Shown here in pieces: positions 55,178 to 63,469 of a stretch of DNA of 64,000 nucleotides. The DNA is from Candidatus Schekmanbacteria bacterium. GTDB taxonomy: Bacteria; Schekmanbacteria; GWA2-38-11; J061. The DNA lies in contig JACRJM010000004.1 in the NCBI GenBank assembly GCA_016219965.1, forward strand, positions 586,464 through 650,463, written 5' to 3'. The translations under genes and the position numbers were made by a program. The stretch's first letter is position 1. The number at the start of each line of letters is the position of its first letter. The notes beneath the pieces are model-generated. The model was not told where the DNA came from, ran no database searches, and saw only the letters and a program-made list of their open reading frames with translations.

Positions 55178-55347
55178 TGATGAACAAGGGATTGGAAAAG
55201 AAGAAGCGGACTGTTCGGGGAACAGTCCCTACAAGAAAAATGGAAAAATATGCGGTGCGTTCAGGGAACGCACCCTACGGGAAGAGAGAATACTGGATCC
55301 CCGCTTTCGCGGGGATGACAAAATAAGAAGTGGGGATGACAATGAAG
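55178..55347. repeat. 170-bp direct repeat, left copy (REP hairpins plus family A half)
   Basis: Near-identical to 57721-57892. It contains two perfect 9-bp hairpins: GGACTGTTC-GGG-GAACAGTCC (55208-55228) and GGTGCGTTC-AGG-GAACGCACC (55254-55274), each followed by CTAC (GTAG on the minus strand). After these comes the right half of the family A element (55293-55320). It fills most of the gene-free stretch 55083-55413; the remainder is the decayed tail of the ring-nuclease gene and the 3-prime flank of the DUF4062 gene. Confidence 0.9.
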
Positions 55348-55413
55348 ATTAAGTACCGTCTTGAAAAATCAAAAGCTTACTTGTGTCTAATTCACTGCTT
55401 TTCCCATTAAACT

Positions 55414-56904
55414 TCACTCCTTCTCCTTCAAGATTCGTTTCCCTTTTTCGGTGAGGCGGTATTTCTGTTTGCTGCTTGTGGGTTTGCCGGGAATTGTCAT
55501 CTCGATCATACCGGCAGTCAGCGCCGGAATAAGATAAGCCTCTCTAAAGTAATCTTCATGCCGGAGAGCCAAAGCCTCCTGGATGTCTTTACGTTTCATC
55601 TCTCCAACCAATACCGCCAGGAGCCGCTGAACTTCCCCGGTGACTTCCCCGGTGACTTCCCCGGTAATCCCGCCGACAGCTTTGAAGGCGAGTTCAGGCT
55701 TTCTTCGGATAGTAACCACAAAGCCGTCTGTAAGGGCAAACTCCGGTTCGTCAAGGCCGACATCACGACAGCGCTTGATCATATCACCTGTTCCAGTGCC
55801 CATACGTTCAATGTATTTGGTAAGATAGAGCGGCTCGGCCAATAAGGGATTACAGGGAACGGAGCCGTGGGGCTTTCGCAGTTTTGCAAGAGTCAAAGGC
55901 GGTGAAAGGGTACCGGGATTCCAGACCTCCAACCGATTCGCAAAGAGCATCACCTGCACACTTCCGTTGCTTGTATAGTCCCGATGTGCCACAGCATTGA
56001 CAATGGCTTCGCGAATCACTTCAGGAGGTATCTCGTAAGCCACGGGAGCTTGAACGCTCTGGGCGCGGGTTCCGACAGCAAGATTGATTTTGGAGAGCAC
56101 AAAATCAACAGCCTGATCTACCAGGTCAAAGACTGTTCCTTTGTAAATACGGTAAAAGGGAATAGGCTTGGTTACCTCAACACCATGAAAATGGGCGCAC
56201 TTGATTTCGGAAGAAATAAGGAAGCGCTGCGGCTGTATTCCAAAGAGCAAGACTGCTGCATTGCTCGGCCTTTCTTTATCAAGGAGATTCAAATGAGTAA
56301 GGACTTCCATGGATGTGGATTCTTCGGACAGCGGGAAGCCTCTGGCCTGTCGGGCTTGACTCAGAAATGTATGTATCTTCTCTTCATCCAGGTCGGCCAT
56401 GGTGGCATTTCTGCAGAAAGAGGCATCAAAGGGAGCTGAACGAATCAATTCGTGTTCATCAAGGTATTGAACAAGGCTTCCGTATATTGCGGTGACTAGC
56501 TCTGCAGCGCTGACAAAGCGACGCCTTACCACCTGGGTTCCCGCCGCCTTGATAAGGCTTTGCATTTTTGGGGCTTTGCCGCCATCGTCAGCGCCTTTGA
56601 CAAAAATAAGGCGGTGTTTCCCGCTCTTCGTTGCAAGGTCGAATTCCCTATGGGTAGGAGAATAACCTTTGTCGTCTTCCTTTCCGTATTCCATCCCGAA
56701 GAGTCCTACGTAAATGTCGCATCGTTCAACTTCCTGGAGATAGACCTCGTCTGCCCGTCTATCAATAGCAGGCATATCTTCAAAAAGAAAAACATCATAG
56801 AAGCGCCGCAAAAGAGGATCTCCCCGGAGAAATTCCCGCAACGCCTTGCGCTCCTCGGCAAACTCTTTTTGCACACTGCTGATAAAGATGCGAATGGGAT
56901 TCAT
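55414..56904 (-). CDS. DUF4062 / divergent ATPase-domain protein, defence-like
   Basis: I start at the ATG of MNPIRIFISSVQKEF (56904), with AGGA upstream, giving 496 residues. The longer open frame to 57000 would add 32 residues before a perfect DUF4062 start. Modules: DUF4062 (about 1-90, with IFISSVQKEFAEER and CDIYVGLFGMEYG), a middle Alba-type region (about 150-270), a GHKL-like ATPase domain (about 290-400, EAIVNAVAHRDYTSNG), a short TGEV triplet repeat, and a C-terminal winged helix (about 425-496). DUF4062 proteins are enriched in anti-phage and signalling gene clusters. It lies inside the 170-bp direct repeats together with HEPN-MNT genes. Substrate and trigger are unknown. Confidence 0.8.
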   Translation of the reverse strand: MNPIRIFISSVQKEFAEERKALREFLRGDPLLRRFYDVFLFEDMPAIDRRADEVYLQEVERCDIYVGLFGMEYGKEDDKGYSPTHREFDLATKSGKHRLIFVKGADDGGKAPKMQSLIKAAGTQVVRRRFVSAAELVTAIYGSLVQYLDEHELIRSAPFDASFCRNATMADLDEEKIHTFLSQARQARGFPLSEESTSMEVLTHLNLLDKERPSNAAVLLFGIQPQRFLISSEIKCAHFHGVEVTKPIPFYRIYKGTVFDLVDQAVDFVLSKINLAVGTRAQSVQAPVAYEIPPEVIREAIVNAVAHRDYTSNGSVQVMLFANRLEVWNPGTLSPPLTLAKLRKPHGSVPCNPLLAEPLYLTKYIERMGTGTGDMIKRCRDVGLDEPEFALTDGFVVTIRRKPELAFKAVGGITGEVTGEVTGEVQRLLAVLVGEMKRKDIQEALALRHEDYFREAYLIPALTAGMIEMTIPGKPTSSKQKYRLTEKGKRILKEKE

Positions 56905-57144
56905 GTCATTTGTCCTAAGTACCACAAGCCAATTTGAAGTTTGAAGTATGAAATTTTTAGCTGATACTCTTCCATTTAAAAACCTAAAATACTTTAACAT
57001 GCAAAAAGAAAATTTATCAATACCAAAGGAACGGAATTAAAAGAATGAGAGGGGCGGGCTGTTCGGGGGACAGACAACTCATTGATACCTTTTGAAAACA
57101 GCTTTCCTAATTTTGATTTTTTGTGCTATATTTAAAAATTGAAG

Positions 57145-57417
57145 ATGGATAACAAACAAGCAATCAATTATTGGATAAAATCTGCTGAAGCTGACTGGCA
57201 GGTAGTTAACCACCTTTTTGAAAAAAGAGACTATACATATGCATTATTTTTCGGACAGATAGCACTTCTTGAGACAATTACGGATTTCAATCTTGAGGCA
57301 AGATATCCGGATGAGAGATTTTTATTTAAGAAAAAATGCACAAAAAAATTTACAGCAAAATATATTGCTGAAATAGAGTATCTAAAACAATGGCTTTTGA
57401 AACAGATTCAATCATAA
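57145..57417 (+). CDS. HEPN-domain toxin with an apparent internal deletion
   Basis: Toxin-side member of a HEPN-MNT pair. The start and end match the family (INYWIKSAEADWQVVNHLF and NLEARYPDERFLFKKKC), but the usual ~45-50-residue middle is missing: FFGQIALLETITDFN joins the end of helix 2 directly to the RYPDE segment. The frame is intact, giving 90 residues against the usual ~130. I use ATG 57145; the TTG at 57139 is less likely. It overlaps the nucleotidyltransferase by 28 bases. The loss probably abolishes or alters toxicity. Confidence 0.75.
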   Translation: MDNKQAINYWIKSAEADWQVVNHLFEKRDYTYALFFGQIALLETITDFNLEARYPDERFLFKKKCTKKFTAKYIAEIEYLKQWLLKQIQS

Positions 57418-57713
57418 AGATAGCGAAGAGATATATCAAAGAGCTTGAGAAAAACAATATCAGAATTACTGAAGCAATAATATTCGGATCATATGCAAAG
57501 GGAACAGCAAAGGCAGAAAGCGATATAGATATTGCTTTGGTTTCTGAATCGTTCAGTGGCAACAGGTTTGATGACCGTCGTAGGATTGTCCCGCTAAGAA
57601 GAAAAATAGACACCCGCATTGAGCCTCTGCCTTTCAGGCCTGAAGACTTTTATAATGGCGGAATGATGGCTGAGGAAATAAAGCGAACAGGGAAGAAGAT
57701 ACTGAAAAAATAA
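57390..57713 (+). CDS. MNT-type minimal nucleotidyltransferase (antitoxin)
   Basis: 107-residue nucleotidyltransferase with the full signature GSYAKGTAKAESDIDIAL (metal-binding D45 and D47) and a later Asp/Glu strand (DTRIEPLPF). In HEPN-MNT systems this protein inactivates the HEPN ribonuclease by AMPylation. Length and motif are complete, unlike its HEPN partner, whose 3-prime end it overlaps. It ends eight bases before the right 170-bp direct repeat. Confidence 0.9.
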   Translation: MAFETDSIIKIAKRYIKELEKNNIRITEAIIFGSYAKGTAKAESDIDIALVSESFSGNRFDDRRRIVPLRRKIDTRIEPLPFRPEDFYNGGMMAEEIKRTGKKILKK

Positions 57714-57720
57714 ATATTGC

Positions 57721-57892
57721 TGATGAACAAGGGATTGAAAAAGAAGAAGCGGGCTGTTCGGGGAACAGTCCCTACAGGAAACACGGGAAAATATGCGGTG
57801 CGTTCAGGGAACGCACCCTACGGGAAGAGAGAGAATACTGGATCCCCGCTTTCGCGGGGATGACAAAATAAGAAGCGGGGATGGCAAAGAAG
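57721..57892. repeat. 170-bp direct repeat, right copy
   Basis: Same order of elements as 55178-55347: a shared TGATGAACAAGGGATTG start; hairpins GGGCTGTTC-GGG-GAACAGTCC (57751-57771, one G-U pair) and GGTGCGTTC-AGG-GAACGCACC (57797-57817), both followed by CTAC; then the family A half (57838-57865). Differences between the copies are scattered substitutions and one or two short indels. Confidence 0.9.
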
Positions 57893-57936
57893 AAAAAGGG
57901 ATGGGAAAAGGAAAAGCACCCATACGTTCCAATAAA

Positions 57937-57993
57937 TTGACTTCTCCAATTAATCTTATATAATCTTATATAGTTAAAATAGAAGATTATATA
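57937..57993 (+). promoter_or_regulatory. Promoter with palindromic operator before the Fic gene
   Basis: TTGACT (57937-57942), 16 bases, TATAAT (57959-57964). The -10 lies inside one arm of an inverted repeat, TATATAATCTT (57957-57967) and AAGATTATATA (57983-57993), with a third partial copy TAATCTTA at 57951. The right arm abuts the ATG. The Fic protein has a C-terminal winged helix, so autorepression through this site is plausible. Confidence 0.6.
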
Positions 57994-57995
57994 TC

Positions 57996-59060
57996 ATGAA
58001 TAAAACCAATAAATTAGACGCCAGATTAACCAATATTCCATCTGAAATATGGTCGAAAATCACTCAAATTGACCAGTTAAAAGGTCAGTGGATAGCTGGA
58101 GCGCGGTTAAGCCCGCAAATATTGGGACGTCTTAAGCGTTCTGTTTTGATTACTTCAACCGGTGCTTCTACCCGCATTGAAGGCGCCAGATTATCTGATG
58201 AAGATGTTGAAAAATTAATGCGTGGTATTTCAGTACAAAAGTTTACTGACCGGGACAAGCAGGAAGTACGAGGATACTATGAATTGTTGGAAAATGTTTT
58301 CAATTCATGGAAAAATATTAAATTTACAGAAAGCACTGTTAAGCATTTTCATAATGAATTGCTCAAACACGTTGAAAAAGATGAACGCCACAGGGGCGAT
58401 TACAAAAAGATTGAAAATAAAGTAGAGATGATCGACGCTGACGGAAAATCCGTTGGTGTGCTTTTCGATACCACTTCAGCATATCTGACTCCTAAAGAAA
58501 TGCAGGAGTTGGTAGAGTGGATGCAAAATGCAGTCGCTGAGAAAAAACACCATCCGCTTTTAATAGTTGCCAATTTTAGTGTGGAGTTCTTAAATATCCA
58601 TCCGTTTCAGGACGGCAATGGAAGGCTCTCAAGAGTCTTGACCAATCTTTTGATGCTAAAGGAAGGTTATTTATATATGCCGTATGTATCCCATGAAAAA
58701 TTGATTGAGGACAACAAACCTGATTATTATTTATCGCTTCGTCAAAGTCAAAAGACGTTTAAGTCAGGCTCGGAAGACATTACTCCGTGGCTGCATTTTT
58801 TTCTGGACATCATTCTAAAGCAATCAGAAATGGCTGTGGCTTTGCTGTCCAGGGAAAATATCGAAAAATTGTTTTCACCAAAGCAATTGGCTGTATGGAA
58901 TTACTTATTATCAGTAGAAGAAGCAACCCCAAGAGAGATTGCAAATCATACAAATATCGCTCGACCAACCATAAATCAAGTGCTGACAAAATTACTTCAG
59001 CTTAAAAAAATTGAGCAGATTGGGCAGGGAAGAAGCACGAGATACAGGAAGATTGTTTAA
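57996..59060 (+). CDS. Fic-family AMPylating protein with winged-helix C-terminus
   Basis: 354 residues. The Fic catalytic motif HPFQDGNGRLSR is at 202-213. The N-terminal inhibitory helix motif STRIEG (58-63) makes it a self-inhibited class II Fic protein. A C-terminal winged helix (about 290-354, REIANHTNIARPTINQVLTKL) suggests DNA binding. Fic proteins transfer AMP to a target hydroxyl group; the target is unknown. The promoter contains a palindrome suited to autoregulation. No Shine-Dalgarno is visible. Confidence 0.93.
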   Translation: MNKTNKLDARLTNIPSEIWSKITQIDQLKGQWIAGARLSPQILGRLKRSVLITSTGASTRIEGARLSDEDVEKLMRGISVQKFTDRDKQEVRGYYELLENVFNSWKNIKFTESTVKHFHNELLKHVEKDERHRGDYKKIENKVEMIDADGKSVGVLFDTTSAYLTPKEMQELVEWMQNAVAEKKHHPLLIVANFSVEFLNIHPFQDGNGRLSRVLTNLLMLKEGYLYMPYVSHEKLIEDNKPDYYLSLRQSQKTFKSGSEDITPWLHFFLDIILKQSEMAVALLSRENIEKLFSPKQLAVWNYLLSVEEATPREIANHTNIARPTINQVLTKLLQLKKIEQIGQGRSTRYRKIV

Positions 59061-59155
59061 TAAACATGTTTTCTGTGTTTTACAGTGAGGATGTAAACGA
59101 TTCCTACGGAAAGAGGAATTGAGAAAGATTTGACATAGGAAGAAAAAGAATAAAC

Positions 59156-59226
59156 GGACTGTTTGGGGAACAGTCCCTACAGAGAAAATGGAAAGATATC
59201 AGGTATGTTTAGGGAACAGCCCCTAC
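59156..59226. repeat. Degenerate third copy of the REP hairpin pair
   Basis: GGACTGTTT-GGG-GAACAGTCC followed by CTAC (59156-59180). A decayed second hairpin GTATGTTTAGGGAACAG then CCCCTAC ends near 59226. The preceding AAAAAGAATAAACGG resembles the left part of the 170-bp repeat. The family A half is missing here. Confidence 0.75.
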
Positions 59227-59255
59227 GGAAAACAGGGGGGATAAGCATCTTCTTC

Positions 59256-59441
59256 TTAAGGTTTGATATAGGCATTCAATCCGATTATGACAGGCTTCTC
59301 GTTTACTTTTGCAGTGGTGACAGTATTTCCCCTCGTACTTGCAACAACAAGGGTTTTTCCGGATGCTGAGGGTTTCGGAGGGGTGTCCATGTCAATTTCT
59401 ATATAAAGCTTGTTGTCCTTGATTTCAACTTTCATCGCCAT
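59256..59441 (-). CDS. Small conserved-looking protein of unknown function
   Basis: 61-residue protein (MAMKVEIKDNKLYIEIDMD...) with an acidic beta-strand start, a Pro/Ser linker and a basic second half (TLVVASTRGNTVTTAKV). AAAAGGAG lies at good spacing before the ATG, and an extended -10 promoter is about 70 bases upstream, so it is a real gene. No family or motif recognised. It is divergent from typA. Confidence 0.7.
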   Translation of the reverse strand: MAMKVEIKDNKLYIEIDMDTPPKPSASGKTLVVASTRGNTVTTAKVNEKPVIIGLNAYIKP

Positions 59442-59751
59442 TGGAATTTCTCCTTTTATTGATTGATTAGAGTTCCCTTGCTCCAGATGAATTTTAGCCT
59501 CCGCTTATTACATTATAGCATTTTAACTGTTTCATGTGTACACCGTCTAGTCTTATCGTGGCAAGGAGCGCTCTTTTTTGTCAAATTTTCTTTATAGCCA
59601 AGAGAAGTGTTGCTTTTTTGAAATAGATGTGATTCTCTACGGCCAGAATTAAAGACCCTCAGATAAAACCCAAAAGTCTGCTCCTTTGATGCACGGCATA
59701 ATTGAATGCTGATGCCAATTGCAGGTTTAATTTAATACAAGAGGAATTAAT
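59442..59751. other. Divergent intergenic region before typA
   Basis: 310 bases between the small minus-strand gene and typA. It holds the extended -10 promoter for the small gene (listed separately) and, at 59741, GAGG as the typA ribosome-binding site. I see no clear typA promoter, hairpin or ORF in the rest. Confidence 0.4.
59512..59520 (-). promoter_or_regulatory. Extended -10 promoter for the small 61-residue protein
   Basis: On the minus strand TGCTATAAT matches the extended -10 TGnTATAAT exactly. No good -35 is present, as is usual for extended -10 promoters. Predicted leader length is about 60-65 bases. Confidence 0.5.
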
Positions 59752-61548
59752 GTGAAACGTGAAGATTTAAGGAACATAGCTATTATTGCCCATGTTGACC
59801 ATGGGAAGACAACACTTGTGGATGTAATGCTTCGTCAATCCGGGATATTCAACTCCCATGAAGTAGTGAAAGAGCGCGTGATGGACAACATCGACCTTGA
59901 GCGCGAAAGAGGCATTACCATAATGGCAAAGAACACTGCTATTAACTATTGCGGTGTCAAAATAAATATAGTCGACACACCGGGACATGCAGACTTCGGC
60001 GGCGAAGTGGAGCGCACCCTTAAGATGGTTGACGGAGTTCTCCTTCTTGTGGATGCCTCGGAGGGACCTCTGCCTCAGACAAGGTTTGTCCTTAAAAAAG
60101 CCCTTGAGCTCAATCTTAAGCCTATAGTCGTAGTCAATAAAATAGACAGGCCTGATGCAAGGATACAGGAAGTCTTAAACGAGATATATGATCTTTTCAT
60201 TGACCTTGATGCAACTGAAGAACAGCTTGAGTTCCCTGTAATTTATACAAATGCAAGGCTTGGGATTTCCAAGCTTTCGCTTGATGACAGCTCAAATGAT
60301 TTCAAAGTATTGTTCGAACTGATCATCAAAACAATACCTGCGCCTGAAGGGGATGATAGCGCTGTGCTTCAGCTTCTTGTCACCAATATTGATTATAATG
60401 ATTATGTCGGAAGGCTTGCTATTGGAAGGATTTTTTCAGGCACTATTAAGGTAGGTGACAATGTCGCCTTTACTTCAGGCCATGAGCAGCAAGCAGCTAA
60501 GACAAAGATAACATCACTTTATGGGTTCCAGGGGCTTGAGAGAGTTGCTCTCACTTCAGCATCTGTCGGTGATATTGTGGCGCTTTCAGGGATTGAAGGG
60601 ATAAATATAGGTGACACCATTACGGATGCTGAAAACCCGAAGCCTCTGTCGAGGATAAAAGTTGATGAGCCTACCATATCAATGGTCTTTTCCATTAACA
60701 CATCTCCATTTGCCAGTAAGGAAGGAAAATATGTCACATCAAGGAATCTGCGTGAACGGCTTGAAAAAGAACTTTTATATAATGTGTCAATAAGGGTTGA
60801 TTTCAGCAACACCGACTCTTTCAATGTAATGGGGAGAGGTGAGCTTCAGCTTGCAATCCTTGTTGAGATGATGAGAAGGGAAGGTTACGTTCTTTCAGTA
60901 TCAATGCCGGTGACAATCACAAAGGAAATAAAAGGAGTAGTCAACGAACCAATGGAGCTTCTTGTCATAGATGTGCCTGAAGATTTTATAGGGGTTGTGA
61001 CACAGCAGATTGGAATAAGGCGCGGCAAGATGCTGAAGATGCAGAACAACGGACATGGAAGAGTAAGGCTTGAATACAGGATACCTTCAAGGGGATTGAT
61101 AGGTTTCCGTTCGCAATTCTTAACTGATACCAGAGGCACCGGTCTTCTTAACCATCTTTTTGACGGATATGAGCCTGTGCAGGGGGATATCACAAAACGC
61201 TACACTGGTGCACTTGTAGCGGACAGACCGGGGAGAAGCACCACTTATGCGCTTTTCCACCTTCAGCCCCGCGGCAATCTTTTCATAAAAGAGAACACGC
61301 AGGTCTACGAGGGGATGATTGTCGGTGAGAACTCAAGGGACAACGACCTCTATGTTAACGTTACAAAAGAGAAAAAGCTTACTAACTTGCGGGCATCCGG
61401 CTCTGATGAAAATCTACTTTTAGTGCCGCCAAAGCTCATGAGCCTTGAGCAGGCAATAGAGTTCATAAAAGAAGATGAACTTGTAGAGGTAACGCCTCTT
61501 GCAGTGAGACTTAGAAAAAAGGTGCTTGAAGCAAACAGGAAAAATTAA
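59752..61548 (+). CDS. typA: Translational GTPase TypA/BipA
   Basis: Ribosome-binding GTPase active in stress and low-temperature growth and in 50S assembly. 598 residues of normal length: G1 AHVDHGKT (13-20), G3 [14 protein letters not shown]4 NKIDRPDA, elongation-factor domains 2 and 3, and the TypA-specific C-terminus with [15 protein letters not shown] and [13 protein letters not shown]. The start is GTG with GAGG eight bases upstream; the overlapping ATG at 59750 runs straight into a stop. Monocistronic. Confidence 0.97.
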   Translation: MKREDLRNIAIIAHVDHGKTTLVDVMLRQSGIFNSHEVVKERVMDNIDLERERGITIMAKNTAINYCGVKINIVDTPGHADFGGEVERTLKMVDGVLLLVDASEGPLPQTRFVLKKALELNLKPIVVVNKIDRPDARIQEVLNEIYDLFIDLDATEEQLEFPVIYTNARLGISKLSLDDSSNDFKVLFELIIKTIPAPEGDDSAVLQLLVTNIDYNDYVGRLAIGRIFSGTIKVGDNVAFTSGHEQQAAKTKITSLYGFQGLERVALTSASVGDIVALSGIEGINIGDTITDAENPKPLSRIKVDEPTISMVFSINTSPFASKEGKYVTSRNLRERLEKELLYNVSIRVDFSNTDSFNVMGRGELQLAILVEMMRREGYVLSVSMPVTITKEIKGVVNEPMELLVIDVPEDFIGVVTQQIGIRRGKMLKMQNNGHGRVRLEYRIPSRGLIGFRSQFLTDTRGTGLLNHLFDGYEPVQGDITKRYTGALVADRPGRSTTYALFHLQPRGNLFIKENTQVYEGMIVGENSRDNDLYVNVTKEKKLTNLRASGSDENLLLVPPKLMSLEQAIEFIKEDELVEVTPLAVRLRKKVLEANRKN

Positions 61549-61562
61549 TAAAATTATTTTTA

Positions 61563-61635
61563 TGTCATTCCGCACATGATGCGGAATCCAGTTCTTTTTA
61601 TTAATTTCTGGATCCCCGCTTTCGCGGGGATGACA
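61563..61635. repeat. Dispersed paired-hairpin repeat, family A copy 2
   Basis: Same structure as 4318-4389: GTCATTCCGCA...TGCGGAATCCAG, a short AT spacer, then CTGGATCCCCGC-TTTC-GCGGGGATGAC. Degenerate GGGATGA pieces continue to about 61695. It lies between typA and the downstream subtilase gene. Confidence 0.85.
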
Positions 61636-61692
61636 AAGTAAGAAGTTGGGATTCAGAAATAAGAAGCGAGGATGACGAAGTAAAAAATTGGG

Positions 61693-63390
61693 ATGAAAAA
61701 AATGATCACAATTCACCCCCATGCAACGCATCGAAATATTTCTTTAATTAATCTAATTAAAATCTGCTTATTGGTATTTTTTTTAGGCTATTGTATTACA
61801 TTTGTAACATCAGCTCAACACATTGAAATAAAAAGAAATACAGTTGTCACATGGGTGTTCTTCAAAGACAAAGGCAATGTTTCTGCAAGTGATATAGAAA
61901 GCTATGTAAAAAGCCTTCCTCAAAATGTGCGCGCTAGGCGTGCAAAGGTAAATCCATCAAATATTGCCGATGAGCGGGATCTCCCCGTAAATAAATATTA
62001 TGTTGATAAGGTCATTGCTTTAGGCGCAAGGCATAGAGCAACCACGAGATGGCTTAATGGAATAAGTATAGAAGCTACAGATGAGATTATTGATGCGATA
62101 GAGCAGCTCCCCTTTGTCAAAGAAGTTAAGATAATCAATCCCCCAAAGAAACAGCTAAATTTAATAGACTCAGGCGAAAACACCCTACAAGGCAGGCTTC
62201 CTTACGGTTCGTCAAAGAGCCAGCTCAAACAGATAAATGTGACAGCGCTTCAGAACATGGGATACTCAGGCAAAGGCGTTATAATCTGCGTCATTGATTC
62301 CGGGTTCAAAACAACGCATGAAGCATTAAAATCAGTTAAAGTAATAGATGAACATGATTTTGTAAATGATGACGGGGAAACTGCGGATGAAGCGGGAGAC
62401 TATGGAGGTCAGGATGCTCATGGCACTGAAGTCCTTTCAGTGATAGGCGGGTTTAAAAAGGGAAATTTGATAGGTCCAGCCTATAACGCTAAATATCTTC
62501 TTGCCAAGACAGAGGATATGGCGAGCGAATTTCCTGTTGAAGAGGACTACTGGCTTGAGGCAGTTGAATGGGCTGATGAGAAGGGAGCGGAGATAATCAG
62601 CAGTTCCCTTGGTTATTATGATTTTGAAGATGGTTCATCTTATACATTTGAGGACCTTGACGGCGAGACAGCAACTGTTACCAAAGCCGCAAACATTGCA
62701 GCAGAAAAAGGGATTCTCGTTGTGAATTCTGCGGGAAACGGAAATCTTATGCCGCCGGCGGATGGAAAACATCTTATTGCCGTAGGTGCAGTGGAAGTAA
62801 ACGGGGATTTGTGGCAAGACAGCGGAAGCGGTCCTACTTATGATGGAAGAGTAAAACCGGACGTAGTCGCAAGAGGTTTTGAAACATACTGCGCTGACCC
62901 GAATAACAACAATAAATATCTTTATAAAACCGGCACATCATTTGCAACGCCGCTTGTCGCAGGGCTTGCAGCACTTCTGCTTGAAGCCCACCCTGACTGG
63001 ACTCAGGACAAGATACGAGAAGCAATATTAAACACATCAGACAGAAGCAGCTCGCCTGACAATTCTTTTGGCTACGGAATTCCCAACGGCGTATCAGCTC
63101 TTAAATATGCCCTGTCCATTACAACGGAAAAACTTCCAGCGGCAAAGGCGGATAGAAAATACATCGCTAAATTAAATGCTTCCGGCAAGAGCGATAAGCT
63201 GATTTGGAGCATAGTTGACGGAAGCGGGTTACTCCCCTCAGGTCTTACCATGAGCAAGAGCGGAGTTATCAGCGGCAAGCCTGCAAAGATAACTTCCGGT
63301 CAGATTTACACATTTACTGTTAAAGCATCTGACAGCGGTGTCCCAGGAAAAGAGATCACCAAAGAGCTTTCTATCAAAGTAAAACCATAA
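61693..63390 (+). CDS. Secreted S8 subtilase with C-terminal Ig-like domain
   Basis: 565 residues. Signal peptide: hydrophobic 20-40, cleavage near TSAQH. Propeptide about 45-155. Peptidase domain about 185-480 with triad D202 (CVIDSGF), H243 (DAHGTEV) and S416 (GTSFATPLVAG); the oxyanion-hole Asn is in NSAGNGN. A C-terminal putative-Ig domain (about 490-565, LLPSGLTMSKSGVISGKP) is probably a surface or substrate-binding module. It is an exported serine protease, distinct from the protease module of the giant protein in having a much shorter accessory region. An ATG nine bases downstream is an alternative start. Confidence 0.9.
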   Translation: MKKMITIHPHATHRNISLINLIKICLLVFFLGYCITFVTSAQHIEIKRNTVVTWVFFKDKGNVSASDIESYVKSLPQNVRARRAKVNPSNIADERDLPVNKYYVDKVIALGARHRATTRWLNGISIEATDEIIDAIEQLPFVKEVKIINPPKKQLNLIDSGENTLQGRLPYGSSKSQLKQINVTALQNMGYSGKGVIICVIDSGFKTTHEALKSVKVIDEHDFVNDDGETADEAGDYGGQDAHGTEVLSVIGGFKKGNLIGPAYNAKYLLAKTEDMASEFPVEEDYWLEAVEWADEKGAEIISSSLGYYDFEDGSSYTFEDLDGETATVTKAANIAAEKGILVVNSAGNGNLMPPADGKHLIAVGAVEVNGDLWQDSGSGPTYDGRVKPDVVARGFETYCADPNNNNKYLYKTGTSFATPLVAGLAALLLEAHPDWTQDKIREAILNTSDRSSSPDNSFGYGIPNGVSALKYALSITTEKLPAAKADRKYIAKLNASGKSDKLIWSIVDGSGLLPSGLTMSKSGVISGKPAKITSGQIYTFTVKASDSGVPGKEITKELSIKVKP

Positions 63391-63469
63391 ATCCGCAAAA
63401 TCTGCTTTCAACTTTCTGATTTTTTTATTACAGTTAATTAACTTAAAAATAAATTTTGGAGGTCTGTAT

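Noticed and set aside
55146..55352. ORF of 68 codons ending in RFRGDD-type sequence
   Set aside because: Almost entirely translated from the dispersed repeats; a known kind of spurious annotation.
55178..57892. Possible CRISPR array formed by repeated hairpins
   Set aside because: The repeats are not regularly spaced, there are no uniform unique spacers, and the units are different hairpin families joined together.
59163..59369. ORF of 68 codons overlapping the third REP copy
   Set aside because: Made of repeat sequence and antisense to the better supported 61-residue gene.
61420..61731. Minus-strand ORF of 103 codons
   Set aside because: Spans the family A repeat and antisense of typA; shows the HPRESGDPEI-type translation typical of that repeat.
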